Position numbers and translations under genes: made by a program. Below are positions 26,320-33,959 of a DNA stretch of 64,000 nucleotides, piece after piece. Below the pieces are notes generated by a model. It saw only the letters and a program-made list of their open reading frames with translations. It did no database searches and was not told the DNA's origin. How positions within the stretch are numbered: the first letter of the stretch is position 1; each line of letters begins with the position of its first letter. Source of the stretch: Streptomyces xylophagus (GTDB lineage Bacteria; Actinomycetota; Actinomycetes; Streptomycetales; Streptomycetaceae); NCBI RefSeq assembly GCF_000716435.1, contig NZ_JNWO01000026.1, forward strand, positions 39,855-103,854, given 5' to 3'.

Positions 26320-27129
26320 TCAGCCGATGTCGACGGAGTACGCCTTCGTGTCAAGGCGCCCCGAGCCCTTGAAGACCTCGGTGCCGGACTCGATGCCGGA
26401 GACGTACTTGTCGTTGCCGAGCAGCTTGCGGCGGACCAGGGCCTGGGTGAAGTCGTCGATGTTCAGGGTCGCCTTGGTGGTGTTGGCGGTGCGGACGAAG
26501 GAGTACACGTTCCAGCCGATGTTGCCCCGGTAGATGTCCCACATGGCGCCGTCGAGGCTGACGCTGCCGTACTTGGCGCCGAGCGGGCCCGCGCCGCCCT
26601 GCCGGTTGAGCCAGATCATGATCTCGTCGGTGGGCTGGTCCGCCCAGTCGGCGGTGTTCTTGGAGTGCAGCCACAGGTCGTAGGCGACGTCGAGCGTGCC
26701 GGGATTGGAGCTGAGCGAGAAGTCCCAGGTCGTCTTCACCGGCTTGCGGTCGCCGACCCGGATCGGCAGCCCGGTGGTCGCCTTGTCGACCTTCCAGCCC
26801 CAGTGCCAGCCGAGGACGGTACTCGCGTACGACTTCACGTCCGCGTCGGTGCCCTTGCTGTTGTTGGCCCAGCTGAAGGACGTGCCCCACGAAATGGTCG
26901 ATCCCGACTGGGAGTTGTCCCAGACGCACTGGCTGCCGGTGGCCTTGTCCTGGCCCCAGAGGTTGTTGTTCACGTAGTACTTGCCGAGCGTGACGGTGTC
27001 GAAGGCCCCGCACTTCTTGCTGGTCTCGCCCGCCTGGGCGACGGTGACGCCGGCGACGGCCGTGAGGGCGACCGCGGCGGCGGCCAGCACCTTCGCCTTC
27101 TTCGAGAGGCGGGGTCTGCGGTGTTGCAT
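26320..27129 (-). CDS. Secreted glycoside hydrolase family 12 endoglucanase/xyloglucanase
   Basis: A 269-residue exported GH12 enzyme. The signal peptide MQHRRPRLSKKAKVLAAAAV ends near AQA-GE. Two catalytic Glu are visible in family motifs: Glu169 in DEIMIWLN (nucleophile) and Glu251 in IESGTEVFKG (acid/base). It has no carbohydrate-binding module. GH12 members cut beta-1,4-glucan or xyloglucan; the adjacent xyloglucan genes favour the latter. It is divergent from the LacI-family gene, with two LacI-type palindromes between them, so it is probably induced with the locus. It differs strongly from the second GH12 at 31005-31718. Confidence 0.9.
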   Translation of the reverse strand: MQHRRPRLSKKAKVLAAAAVALTAVAGVTVAQAGETSKKCGAFDTVTLGKYYVNNNLWGQDKATGSQCVWDNSQSGSTISWGTSFSWANNSKGTDADVKSYASTVLGWHWGWKVDKATTGLPIRVGDRKPVKTTWDFSLSSNPGTLDVAYDLWLHSKNTADWADQPTDEIMIWLNRQGGAGPLGAKYGSVSLDGAMWDIYRGNIGWNVYSFVRTANTTKATLNIDDFTQALVRRKLLGNDKYVSGIESGTEVFKGSGRLDTKAYSVDIG

Positions 27130-27252
27130 CGGGGGTCCTTCCGGGGGACGGTTCGTCTACGACCTCTCAGTGGCCGCCGACCCGCCCGTAGGTTGCCTTT
27201 CCCGCGCGGAGAATCCCGGGGGCACCCCGTTGAGCCGGGTCTTCGGAGAAAG

Positions 27253-27270
27253 TGTCGAAGCGCTTCGACA
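27253..27270. promoter_or_regulatory. LacI-type operator O1
   Basis: The sequence TGTCGAAGCGCTTCGACA is a perfect 18-base palindrome with the central CG typical of LacI-family sites. It lies between the divergent GH12 and LacI-family genes, just upstream of the putative -35 of the regulator promoter. Confidence 0.85.
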
Positions 27271-27275
27271 ACCTA

Positions 27276-27304
27276 TGGACACCCACACCGCCTGAAGCTA
27301 ATGT
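27276..27304 (+). promoter_or_regulatory. Probable promoter of the LacI-family regulator gene
   Basis: TGGACA (27276-27281) and TAATGT (27299-27304) are separated by 17 bases and resemble vegetative sigma -35/-10 boxes. Operator O1 lies immediately upstream and O2 about 30 bases downstream of the expected start, an arrangement suited to autorepression. Confidence 0.5.
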
Positions 27305-27341
27305 CGAACCACCCTCACTCGCCCTTGTCAGCAACGCGCAC

Positions 27342-27358
27342 TGTCGAAGCGCTTCACA
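27342..27358. promoter_or_regulatory. LacI-type operator O2 (imperfect)
   Basis: TGTCGAAGCGCTTCACA keeps the core GAAGCGCTTC (27346-27355) but has lost one G in the right arm. It lies in the leader of the LacI-family gene, close to its ribosome binding site. Confidence 0.75.
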
Positions 27359-27374
27359 AAGCTTGGAGAGCTGG

Positions 27375-28388
27375 ATGGTCACCCTCGCCGAGGTCGCCCA
27401 GCACGCCGGAGTCTCGGCGAGCACGGTGAGCTATGTCCTCAGCGGCAAGCGGTCCATCTCCGGAGCCACCCGGCAGCGGGTCGAGCAGAGCATCCGCGAG
27501 CTGGGCTACCACCCGAACGCGGGCGCCCGCGCCCTCGCCAGCAGCAAGTCGAACATCATCGCGCTGATGGTCCCGCTGCGCACGGACATGTACGTGCCGG
27601 TGATGATGGAGATCGCCATCGCTGTGGCGACCACCGCCCGCCTGCACGGCTACGACGTGCTGCTGCTCACCGGCGAGGAGGGTCCCGACGCGGTACGCCG
27701 GGTCACCGGCAGCGGGCTCGCCGACGCGATGATCCTGATGGACGTCGAACTCGCCGACGAGCGGCTGCCGTTGCTGCGCGGCACCGACCAGCCGTCCGTG
27801 CTGATCGGCCTGCCCGCCGACACCACCGGACTGACCTGCGTCGACCTCGACTTCGGGGCGACCGGCGCGCTGTGCGTCGAACACCTCGCCAAGCTCGGTC
27901 ACCAGGACATCGCTGTCATCGGCGAGGCGCCCGCGGTCTACGAACGGCACACCGGTTTCGCCGAACGCACCCTCGACGGACTCCGGTCCAGGGCGAGGGA
28001 GTTGGGCCTGCGGGTACTGCACCGGCCGTGCGAGGGCGGGTACGACGCGATGACCATGACTCTGGCCCGGATCTTCGACGAGCGCCCCGGCACCACGGGC
28101 TTCGTCGTGCAGAACGAGTCGGCGGTCGAGCCGCTGCTCGCCCTGCTGCGCCAGCAGGGCCGGGCCGTACCGGAGGACGTGTCGGTAGTCGCGGTCTGCC
28201 CCGACCAGGTCGCCACCCAGGCCTCGGTGCGGCTGACGTCCGTCGCCATCCCCGCGCAGGAGATGGGCCGTTACGCCGTGGAGCACCTGGTGGCCAAGCT
28301 GGACGGGCGCGGCAGCGACGAAGTCGTGCTGATCTCCCCCGAGTTGACGGTGCGGGCGAGTACGGGACCGGCACCGTCAGCTTCTTGA
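27375..28388 (+). CDS. LacI-family transcriptional regulator of the xyloglucan locus
   Basis: A 337-residue DNA-binding repressor. The N-terminal helix-turn-helix reads VTLAEVAQHAGVSASTVSYVL, the hinge helix is near NAGARALASSKS, and a periplasmic-binding-protein-like ligand domain follows. The ATG at 27375 has GGAGAG 4 bases upstream. It is followed after 63 bases by the GH31 gene in the same direction. Palindromes with the core GAAGCGCTTC occur at its own promoter and at the other two promoters of the locus, so it most likely represses all of them. The inducer is inferred to be a xyloglucan-derived oligosaccharide. Confidence 0.88.
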   Translation: MVTLAEVAQHAGVSASTVSYVLSGKRSISGATRQRVEQSIRELGYHPNAGARALASSKSNIIALMVPLRTDMYVPVMMEIAIAVATTARLHGYDVLLLTGEEGPDAVRRVTGSGLADAMILMDVELADERLPLLRGTDQPSVLIGLPADTTGLTCVDLDFGATGALCVEHLAKLGHQDIAVIGEAPAVYERHTGFAERTLDGLRSRARELGLRVLHRPCEGGYDAMTMTLARIFDERPGTTGFVVQNESAVEPLLALLRQQGRAVPEDVSVVAVCPDQVATQASVRLTSVAIPAQEMGRYAVEHLVAKLDGRGSDEVVLISPELTVRASTGPAPSAS

Positions 28389-28451
28389 CCAGCCACGCTC
28401 CACGCGTTTGTGCGGTTACCCCCTGTCTGCTTTCCTCCAGGAGCACTCCTC

Positions 28452-30500
28452 GTGAATCAGCCTGCCGAAATCCAGTCCGAGGTCAGTCTCGCGCAGTCCT
28501 CCCCCACCATCGGAACGTTCCGTGAGAGGGACGGCGCGCTGGAGTGGAGCGGGCGTCAGGAGACCGTACGGATCGAGCCCTGGGGCCCGGACTCGGTCCG
28601 GGTGCGGACGCGGCTCGGCGGACCCGTCCTCGACGGGCTGCCGGGCGCACTCCTGGAAACGGCGCCGCCCACCGAGGCGAGCATCAAGATCGAGGAGGGT
28701 CAAGGGACCCTGGCCGTCGGCGCGTTGACCGTCCATGTCGACGCGGAGGGCCTGATCCGCTTCCTGCGCACCGACGACTCCGCCGAACTCCTCGCGGAGG
28801 CCCGCGCCCACTTCTGGTGGCCCGGCTCGCGCCTCTACACGGCGGTCGGCAACGGCCACCACCGCCTGGAGCAGCGCTTCGCCGCGTACGAGGACGAGAA
28901 GCTGTACGGCCTCGGCCAGCACCAGCACGGGAAGTTGGACCAGAAGGGGCTGGTCCTCGACCTGGTCCAGCGCAACGCCGAGGTGGGCATCCCGGTGCTC
29001 GTCTCCAGCCGCGGCTACACCCTGCTGTGGAACAACCCGGCGATCGGCCGCGTGGAGCTGGCCGGCAACGGCACGCGCTGGGTGGCCGATTCGGCCCGGC
29101 AGATCGACTACTGGATCACCGCGGGCGACCCGGCCGACGGCCAGCGCCGCTACAGCGCGGTGACGGGCCGTACGCCGATGCTGCCGAAGTGGGCGGCGGG
29201 CTTCTGGCAGTGCAAGCTGCGCTACCGCACCCAGGCCGAACTCCTCGCCGTGGCAAGGGAGTACAAGCGCCGTGAACTCCCGCTCTCGGCGATCGTCTGC
29301 GACTTCTTCCACTGGACGCACCTGGGCGACTGGAAGTTCGACCCGGCGGAGTGGCCGGACCCGGCGGCGATGGTGCGTGAACTGGACGAGCTGGGCGTGA
29401 AGTTGGTGGTGAGCGTCTGGCCCTCCGTCTCCCCGCTCAGCGAGAACCACTCGGTGCTGGAACAGCGCGGGTACCTGATCGGCACCCAGTACGGCCCGAT
29501 GGCTCACGCCGACTGGCCCGACAAGGGTGTGGCGTCGACGGTCCAGGTGGCCTTCTACGACGCCACCAACCCCGAGGCCCGCGAGTTCCTGTGGTCGAAG
29601 ATCCGCGACAACTACCTTGTCCCGTACGGCATTACGGCGTTCTGGCTGGACGCCTGCGAGCCCGAGCTGAAGCCGGGCTTCCCGGAGAACCTGCGCTACT
29701 GGGCGGGCCCCGGCCTGGAGGTCGGCAACCTCTACCCGGCCGAGAACTCCCGCACGTTCTATGAGGGGTTGCGGTCCTCGGGCTCGGACGACGACGAGAT
29801 CATCACCCTCAACCGCTCGGCGTGGGCGGGCAGTCAGCGCTACGGCGCCGCGCTCTGGTCGGGTGACATCGGCACCGACTTCCCGACCCTGCGCCGCCAG
29901 ATAGCCGCCGGTCTCAACACCGCGCTCTCCGGCATCCCTTGGTGGAACACCGACATCGGCGGCTTCCACGGCGGCGACCCGGACGACCCGGCGTACCAGG
30001 AGGTCATGGTCCGCTGGTTCCAGTTCGGCGCGCTGTCCCCGCTGATGCGCCTGCACGGCTTCCGCGACCCGGGCATGCCACTGGGCCCCGACATGACCGG
30101 CGGCCCCAACGAGGTCTGGTCGTACGGCGATCGGGCCCTGCCGATCCTGGAGAAGTACCTGCGGCTGCGCGAGCGCCTGAAGCCGTACGTCCTCGACGTG
30201 ATGCGCGCCGCGCACGAGGAGGGGCTGCCGGTGATGCGGCCGCTGTTCCTGGAGTTCCCCGAGGACCCGGCGGCCTGGTCGGTCGACGACGCGTACCTCT
30301 TCGGCCCGGACCTGCTGGTCGCGCCGGTGCTGACGGCGGGCGCCACGGTCCGTACGGCGTATCTTCCGGCGGGCGCGTGGTGGACGGACGCGTGGACGGG
30401 CGAGACGTACGAGGGCGGTACGGCGGTCACGGTCGACGCGCCGCTGGACCGGATTCCGCTGTTCCTGCGGGACGGGGCGACGTTGCCGGTGGCGGAGTAG
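28452..30500 (+). CDS. Glycoside hydrolase family 31, probable intracellular alpha-xylosidase
   Basis: A 682-residue enzyme with no signal peptide. The GH31 barrel shows ICDFFHWTHLGDWKFD, the nucleophile region ITAFWLDACEPELKPG (Asp400) and the acid/base region ALWSGDIGTDF. WLDACEPE is of the type seen in the alpha-xylosidase/transglucosidase branch of the family, and xyloglucan context supports release of the non-reducing-end xylose. Starch-type alpha-glucosidase is the alternative. The GTG at 28452 has AGGAG 8 bases upstream. Probably cotranscribed with the LacI-family gene. Confidence 0.88.
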   Translation: MNQPAEIQSEVSLAQSSPTIGTFRERDGALEWSGRQETVRIEPWGPDSVRVRTRLGGPVLDGLPGALLETAPPTEASIKIEEGQGTLAVGALTVHVDAEGLIRFLRTDDSAELLAEARAHFWWPGSRLYTAVGNGHHRLEQRFAAYEDEKLYGLGQHQHGKLDQKGLVLDLVQRNAEVGIPVLVSSRGYTLLWNNPAIGRVELAGNGTRWVADSARQIDYWITAGDPADGQRRYSAVTGRTPMLPKWAAGFWQCKLRYRTQAELLAVAREYKRRELPLSAIVCDFFHWTHLGDWKFDPAEWPDPAAMVRELDELGVKLVVSVWPSVSPLSENHSVLEQRGYLIGTQYGPMAHADWPDKGVASTVQVAFYDATNPEAREFLWSKIRDNYLVPYGITAFWLDACEPELKPGFPENLRYWAGPGLEVGNLYPAENSRTFYEGLRSSGSDDDEIITLNRSAWAGSQRYGAALWSGDIGTDFPTLRRQIAAGLNTALSGIPWWNTDIGGFHGGDPDDPAYQEVMVRWFQFGALSPLMRLHGFRDPGMPLGPDMTGGPNEVWSYGDRALPILEKYLRLRERLKPYVLDVMRAAHEEGLPVMRPLFLEFPEDPAAWSVDDAYLFGPDLLVAPVLTAGATVRTAYLPAGAWWTDAWTGETYEGGTAVTVDAPLDRIPLFLRDGATLPVAE

Positions 30501-30591
30501 GGGGCAGGGCGCCCGGGCCGTGACGCTTCCGTTGCGCGGAACTGTGGCCTCCGTCACAGCAGTACCGATCTTGTTCTGCTGGACTCCTCCG

Positions 30592-30978
30592 ATGGTGTTA
30601 CGCAAGCTCGCTTTTGCTGCGGGTCTCGCCGCGTTCGCCCTGTATCTCTGGGGTCTGCTCTACGTCCTGGGCGCGATCCTCCAGGCCGAGGACGGTGGCG
30701 CCGACTCCTCGCCGATACTGCCCTGTCGTACGACCAACGGGCAGGAGGGCGGGCCGGAGGACCCCCGAGCCGCCCAAGTCGTGGACTACTCGGTGGACTT
30801 CGTCCCGCTCAGGTTCGTCTGCGAGATGACGGGCGGGGGCAGCTACGTCACCAACACCGTTCCCGGGTACGTCAATCCGGCGGTGTTCGGCCTCGTGCTG
30901 ACCGCACTCGGCTGCTGGGTCGCCGCGCTCGTCGTGGCGCCGCCCGGCCCTCGCGGAGTACGAGGACCGGGCGGCTGA
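30592..30978 (+). CDS. Small membrane protein of unknown function
   Basis: About 128 residues. A hydrophobic helix (AFAAGLAAFALYLWGLLYVLG) lies near the N-terminus and another (PAVFGLVLTALGCWVAALVV) near the C-terminus. Between them is a ~60-residue loop, probably external, with two Cys (ILPCRTT, RFVCEMT) that could pair. I do not recognise a family. It lies between GH31 and GH12 in the xyloglucan locus, but nothing in it suggests sugar binding. The start at 30592 is tentative; a GTG follows at 30595. Confidence 0.55.
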   Translation: MVLRKLAFAAGLAAFALYLWGLLYVLGAILQAEDGGADSSPILPCRTTNGQEGGPEDPRAAQVVDYSVDFVPLRFVCEMTGGGSYVTNTVPGYVNPAVFGLVLTALGCWVAALVVAPPGPRGVRGPGG

Positions 30979-31004
30979 GCGGAGCACCGAGGTGCCCGGG
31001 TGGG

Positions 31005-31718
31005 TCAACTACTGGTGACGCTCTCGCTGTTGGTGGTGAAGTCGAGCCCACCGGACGAGGACGTGATCTCGAACCCGAACTGCAGGTCCCCGATGGTCAC
31101 GTTGCCGAACCAGCCCTTGGTGTCCTTGATCCACTTGAGGATCGGCAGGACGTTGACCGTGCCGGAGCTGGAGTTCGAGGTGCGCACGAACGAGAACACG
31201 TCGTTGGCGCCGTTGTTGCCCTTGTAGACGGTCCAGGTGTGACCGCCCAGCGTGAGGGTGCCCTGCGAGGTGCCGAGCGGGCCGACGGCTCCGGTCTTGT
31301 TCATCCAGAGCATGATCTCGTAGTCGTAGTTGGTGTCCCAGATGTCGTACGACGTGTTGTACGCGCCGGACGACGGCACCGTGACGTTGTAGCTGCTGGT
31401 GAGCGAAGTCAGCGAGGTGATCGACTTGTTGATCACCTTCTTGGCGTTGGGGTAGGACTTGATGCCGCCGGTGTTGGGGTGGTTGGCGTTGACGCCCCAG
31501 TTGGTACCGGAGTTGGCCCAGATGCACTGGCTGCCGGCGCCGGAACCCCAGATGTTGTTGTAGAGCGTGTAGCCGTTCAGGGTCGTGGTGCCCCACTGGT
31601 CGCAGGAGCTCCAGACGGCGGCGGAGGCGGGGGCCGAGGCGAGGCCGACGGTGGCACCGAGCGCGAGTGCGGGGGCGAGAACCGCTGTAATGACGCGGCC
31701 CAGCTTGCGTGTTGCCAT
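31005..31718 (-). CDS. Second secreted GH12 endoglucanase/xyloglucanase
   Basis: A 237-residue exported GH12 enzyme with signal peptide MATRKLGRVITAVLAPALAL and a cleavage site near ASA-AV. Catalytic Glu are Glu134 in DYEIMLWMN and Glu217 in QFGFEITSSSGG. There is no binding module. It lies 36 bases after GH95 and is the last gene of the minus-strand transporter operon, so it should share that operon's regulation. Sequence differs markedly from the GH12 at 26320-27129, suggesting a different cleavage preference or origin rather than a recent duplicate. Confidence 0.9.
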   Translation of the reverse strand: MATRKLGRVITAVLAPALALGATVGLASAPASAAVWSSCDQWGTTTLNGYTLYNNIWGSGAGSQCIWANSGTNWGVNANHPNTGGIKSYPNAKKVINKSITSLTSLTSSYNVTVPSSGAYNTSYDIWDTNYDYEIMLWMNKTGAVGPLGTSQGTLTLGGHTWTVYKGNNGANDVFSFVRTSNSSSGTVNVLPILKWIKDTKGWFGNVTIGDLQFGFEITSSSGGLDFTTNSESVTSS

Positions 31719-31754
31719 GGTGTCCCTTCCATGGGTGGGGGGAGTTGCGAGTGG

Positions 31755-33959
31755 CTACCGCGCCCCCAGGGTGAGGACGCGGTCTTCTCCGGCGACGAGG
31801 TCGAGCGGCTCCGTGCCGGAGGAAGTCCGGAGTTCGACGCGGTGGGTGCGGGAGGGTCGGACGACCGCTGTGGCGGAGTGGGGTGTCCAGCTCAGGTCGA
31901 CCTCCGCCCCGAACCTCGTGCGCACGCCGGTGAGTTGACCGTGCGGATAGGCCGCCGGCAGCGCGGGCAGCAGGACCAGCCGGTCCGGGGTCGACTGCAC
32001 GAGCGCCTCGACGAGCACGCCGGGCAGGGTGTGCGCGGCGTCCGCGTTGTAGACGTCACGCTTCGGGTAGTGCGCGCTCATCAGGGAGGCGTGGAAGAAG
32101 TCGCCGTCCAGCACCTGCCCGAGGGTGTGGGCGACGCGTTCGCAGTCCCGGAGACGGGCGGCGACAAGCGCGTGATGGAGATACCCGTGCGCGGAATCGT
32201 TCTCGGCGCCCCGGAGTTGGAGCGCCCGGTGCGCGGCGGCGGCGAGCCGCGGGGTGTCGTACGGGTTGATCTCGTCGAGCGGCCAGACACCGTAGAGATG
32301 ACTGAGGTGCCGATGGTCGTAGGTGTCGCCCAGCCCCGGCCACGCCCATTCGGCGAGGGCGCCGTCCGCGTTGACCCGGTGCGGCGGAAGCCGCTCCGCG
32401 AGGGCACGCCAGCGGAGGGCCTCCGGGGTGTCCGGGTGGTAGTCGGCGGCCGTGTGCAGCGCGTGCCGGGCGGCGGAGAGATCCATCGCCGCGTTGACGG
32501 CACCCCAACTGGCGTTCGCGGGACGGTTCTCGGGCGAATAGGAGGGGACGACGACGAGTTGGCCGCCGGCGTCGGTGCGGCTGAGGAAGTCCTCGTAGAA
32601 CAAGGCGACTTCGGCCAGTGCGGCGGCCGTGCGCGGATCTCGCTCGCCACGGGTCTCGTCGTGGTCGACGAGCGGCTTGAGCAGCCAGTCGGCCCCCGCG
32701 GTCCACAGGTGCAGCGGGTACTCGCGGCTGAAGTGGTACGACAGCCCGGACTCGCCGTCGGTGTGCGCGGGCGCGACGACACCCCGGGCGCCGAAGACGG
32801 CACGGGCGTTCTCCCGCCAGTCGTCGAACTGACGGTGGATCAAGGAGGCGAGGGCGTCGGTGACTTCGGGGAGGGCGGCACTCGCGGCGGAGGCGGTCTG
32901 GAGGTTGAGGTTCGCGTCATTGGTGAACGCCCCGGACCACGCCGTGTTCCAGTCACCGGTCCACAGTCCGGTGAGCCGGGGCGGGAGCAGGCCGCTGGAG
33001 GAGAGGAGGTGGTACCGGCCGGCGGCGAAGAGGCGTTCCAGGAGGGCCGGGCTGCGGGGCCGCTTGAGCAACTCGGTGCCGGGGAGGGCGCGTTCGGTGT
33101 CGTCGGCATGGAGATCGAGGGTGACGCGGTCGTAGGCCGTGCAGTGGAGGGGGAGGTGGCGGGCGAGGAGGGTGTCGTAGGGCTGCCGCTCATCGAGCAG
33201 GAGGTCCCGCAGGGCACGTGTCTCCGCCACGACGTCCAGCTCGCCGGTGTGGCGTCGGACGCGGGTGAGGAGGAGGACCTCGGTGGCCCCGGCGATGTGA
33301 ACTCCGGGCGGGGCGAGCCGGGTTGCTCCGCCGGTGACCACGACCAGGGTCACCCCGGTGTACGCGCGGTCGCTGTCGGGGTAGCGGACACGGAGGCTGA
33401 GCAGGGCGCCGTCGGGGGTGAGGAGTGTGCCGTGACCGACGCCCAACCCGGCTGGCGCTCCTGGGAGTTGATGGTCCTGCGCGAGGTCGAGGGTGAGGTC
33501 GGGGGCGGTGACGTGCTGGACGATCACATCGTCCGCACGGGAGACGAAGACACGGCTGCGCCAGTCGTCACAGTGGGCGCTGACCTCGCCGGTGGTGAAG
33601 TCGACGGACCGGCGGTAGTCGCGTGCCGGGCCGGGCGGCCTGTGCAGCCGTGTCTGGAAGGCCGGGTGGAAGGGCTGCACCCACTGGAGCGGGCGGCCGT
33701 CCGTGAAGTCTTCGGCTGCGGTGAGGTCTCCTGCGAGCAACTGGTCCTGGAGCGCGGGGAGTTCGGCGGCGAGACGCGGGGGCCGGGCGTGCTCTCCGCC
33801 GTTCGGGCGGACGAGGGTGTGGTGGGTGACGATGACGAGGTCGTCGTTCGGATCGCCGAACACGAGGGCGCCGTGGTGGCCGTTGCCGCTCAGGAAGGCG
33901 TCCTCCCAGCGGGAGGCTGGGAGAGGTTCCCAGGTGGTGTGGGCGGAGCGGCCGGTCAT
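31755..33959 (-). CDS. Glycoside hydrolase family 95 alpha-L-fucosidase
   Basis: A 734-residue enzyme without signal peptide. The GH95 N-terminal domain begins WEDAFLSGNGHHGALVFGDPNDD. The (alpha/alpha)6 barrel shows GLLPPRLTGLWTGDWNTAWSGAFTNDANLNLQT and HRHLSHLYGVWPLDEINP. GH95 inverting fucosidases remove alpha-1,2-L-fucose; in xyloglucan this caps the galactosyl branch. It acts inside the cell after import of fucosylated oligosaccharides. The ATG at 33959 overlaps the GH42 stop by 4 bases. Some GH95 members act on L-galactose, so the substrate is inferred. Confidence 0.9.
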   Translation of the reverse strand: MTGRSAHTTWEPLPASRWEDAFLSGNGHHGALVFGDPNDDLVIVTHHTLVRPNGGEHARPPRLAAELPALQDQLLAGDLTAAEDFTDGRPLQWVQPFHPAFQTRLHRPPGPARDYRRSVDFTTGEVSAHCDDWRSRVFVSRADDVIVQHVTAPDLTLDLAQDHQLPGAPAGLGVGHGTLLTPDGALLSLRVRYPDSDRAYTGVTLVVVTGGATRLAPPGVHIAGATEVLLLTRVRRHTGELDVVAETRALRDLLLDERQPYDTLLARHLPLHCTAYDRVTLDLHADDTERALPGTELLKRPRSPALLERLFAAGRYHLLSSSGLLPPRLTGLWTGDWNTAWSGAFTNDANLNLQTASAASAALPEVTDALASLIHRQFDDWRENARAVFGARGVVAPAHTDGESGLSYHFSREYPLHLWTAGADWLLKPLVDHDETRGERDPRTAAALAEVALFYEDFLSRTDAGGQLVVVPSYSPENRPANASWGAVNAAMDLSAARHALHTAADYHPDTPEALRWRALAERLPPHRVNADGALAEWAWPGLGDTYDHRHLSHLYGVWPLDEINPYDTPRLAAAAHRALQLRGAENDSAHGYLHHALVAARLRDCERVAHTLGQVLDGDFFHASLMSAHYPKRDVYNADAAHTLPGVLVEALVQSTPDRLVLLPALPAAYPHGQLTGVRTRFGAEVDLSWTPHSATAVVRPSRTHRVELRTSSGTEPLDLVAGEDRVLTLGAR

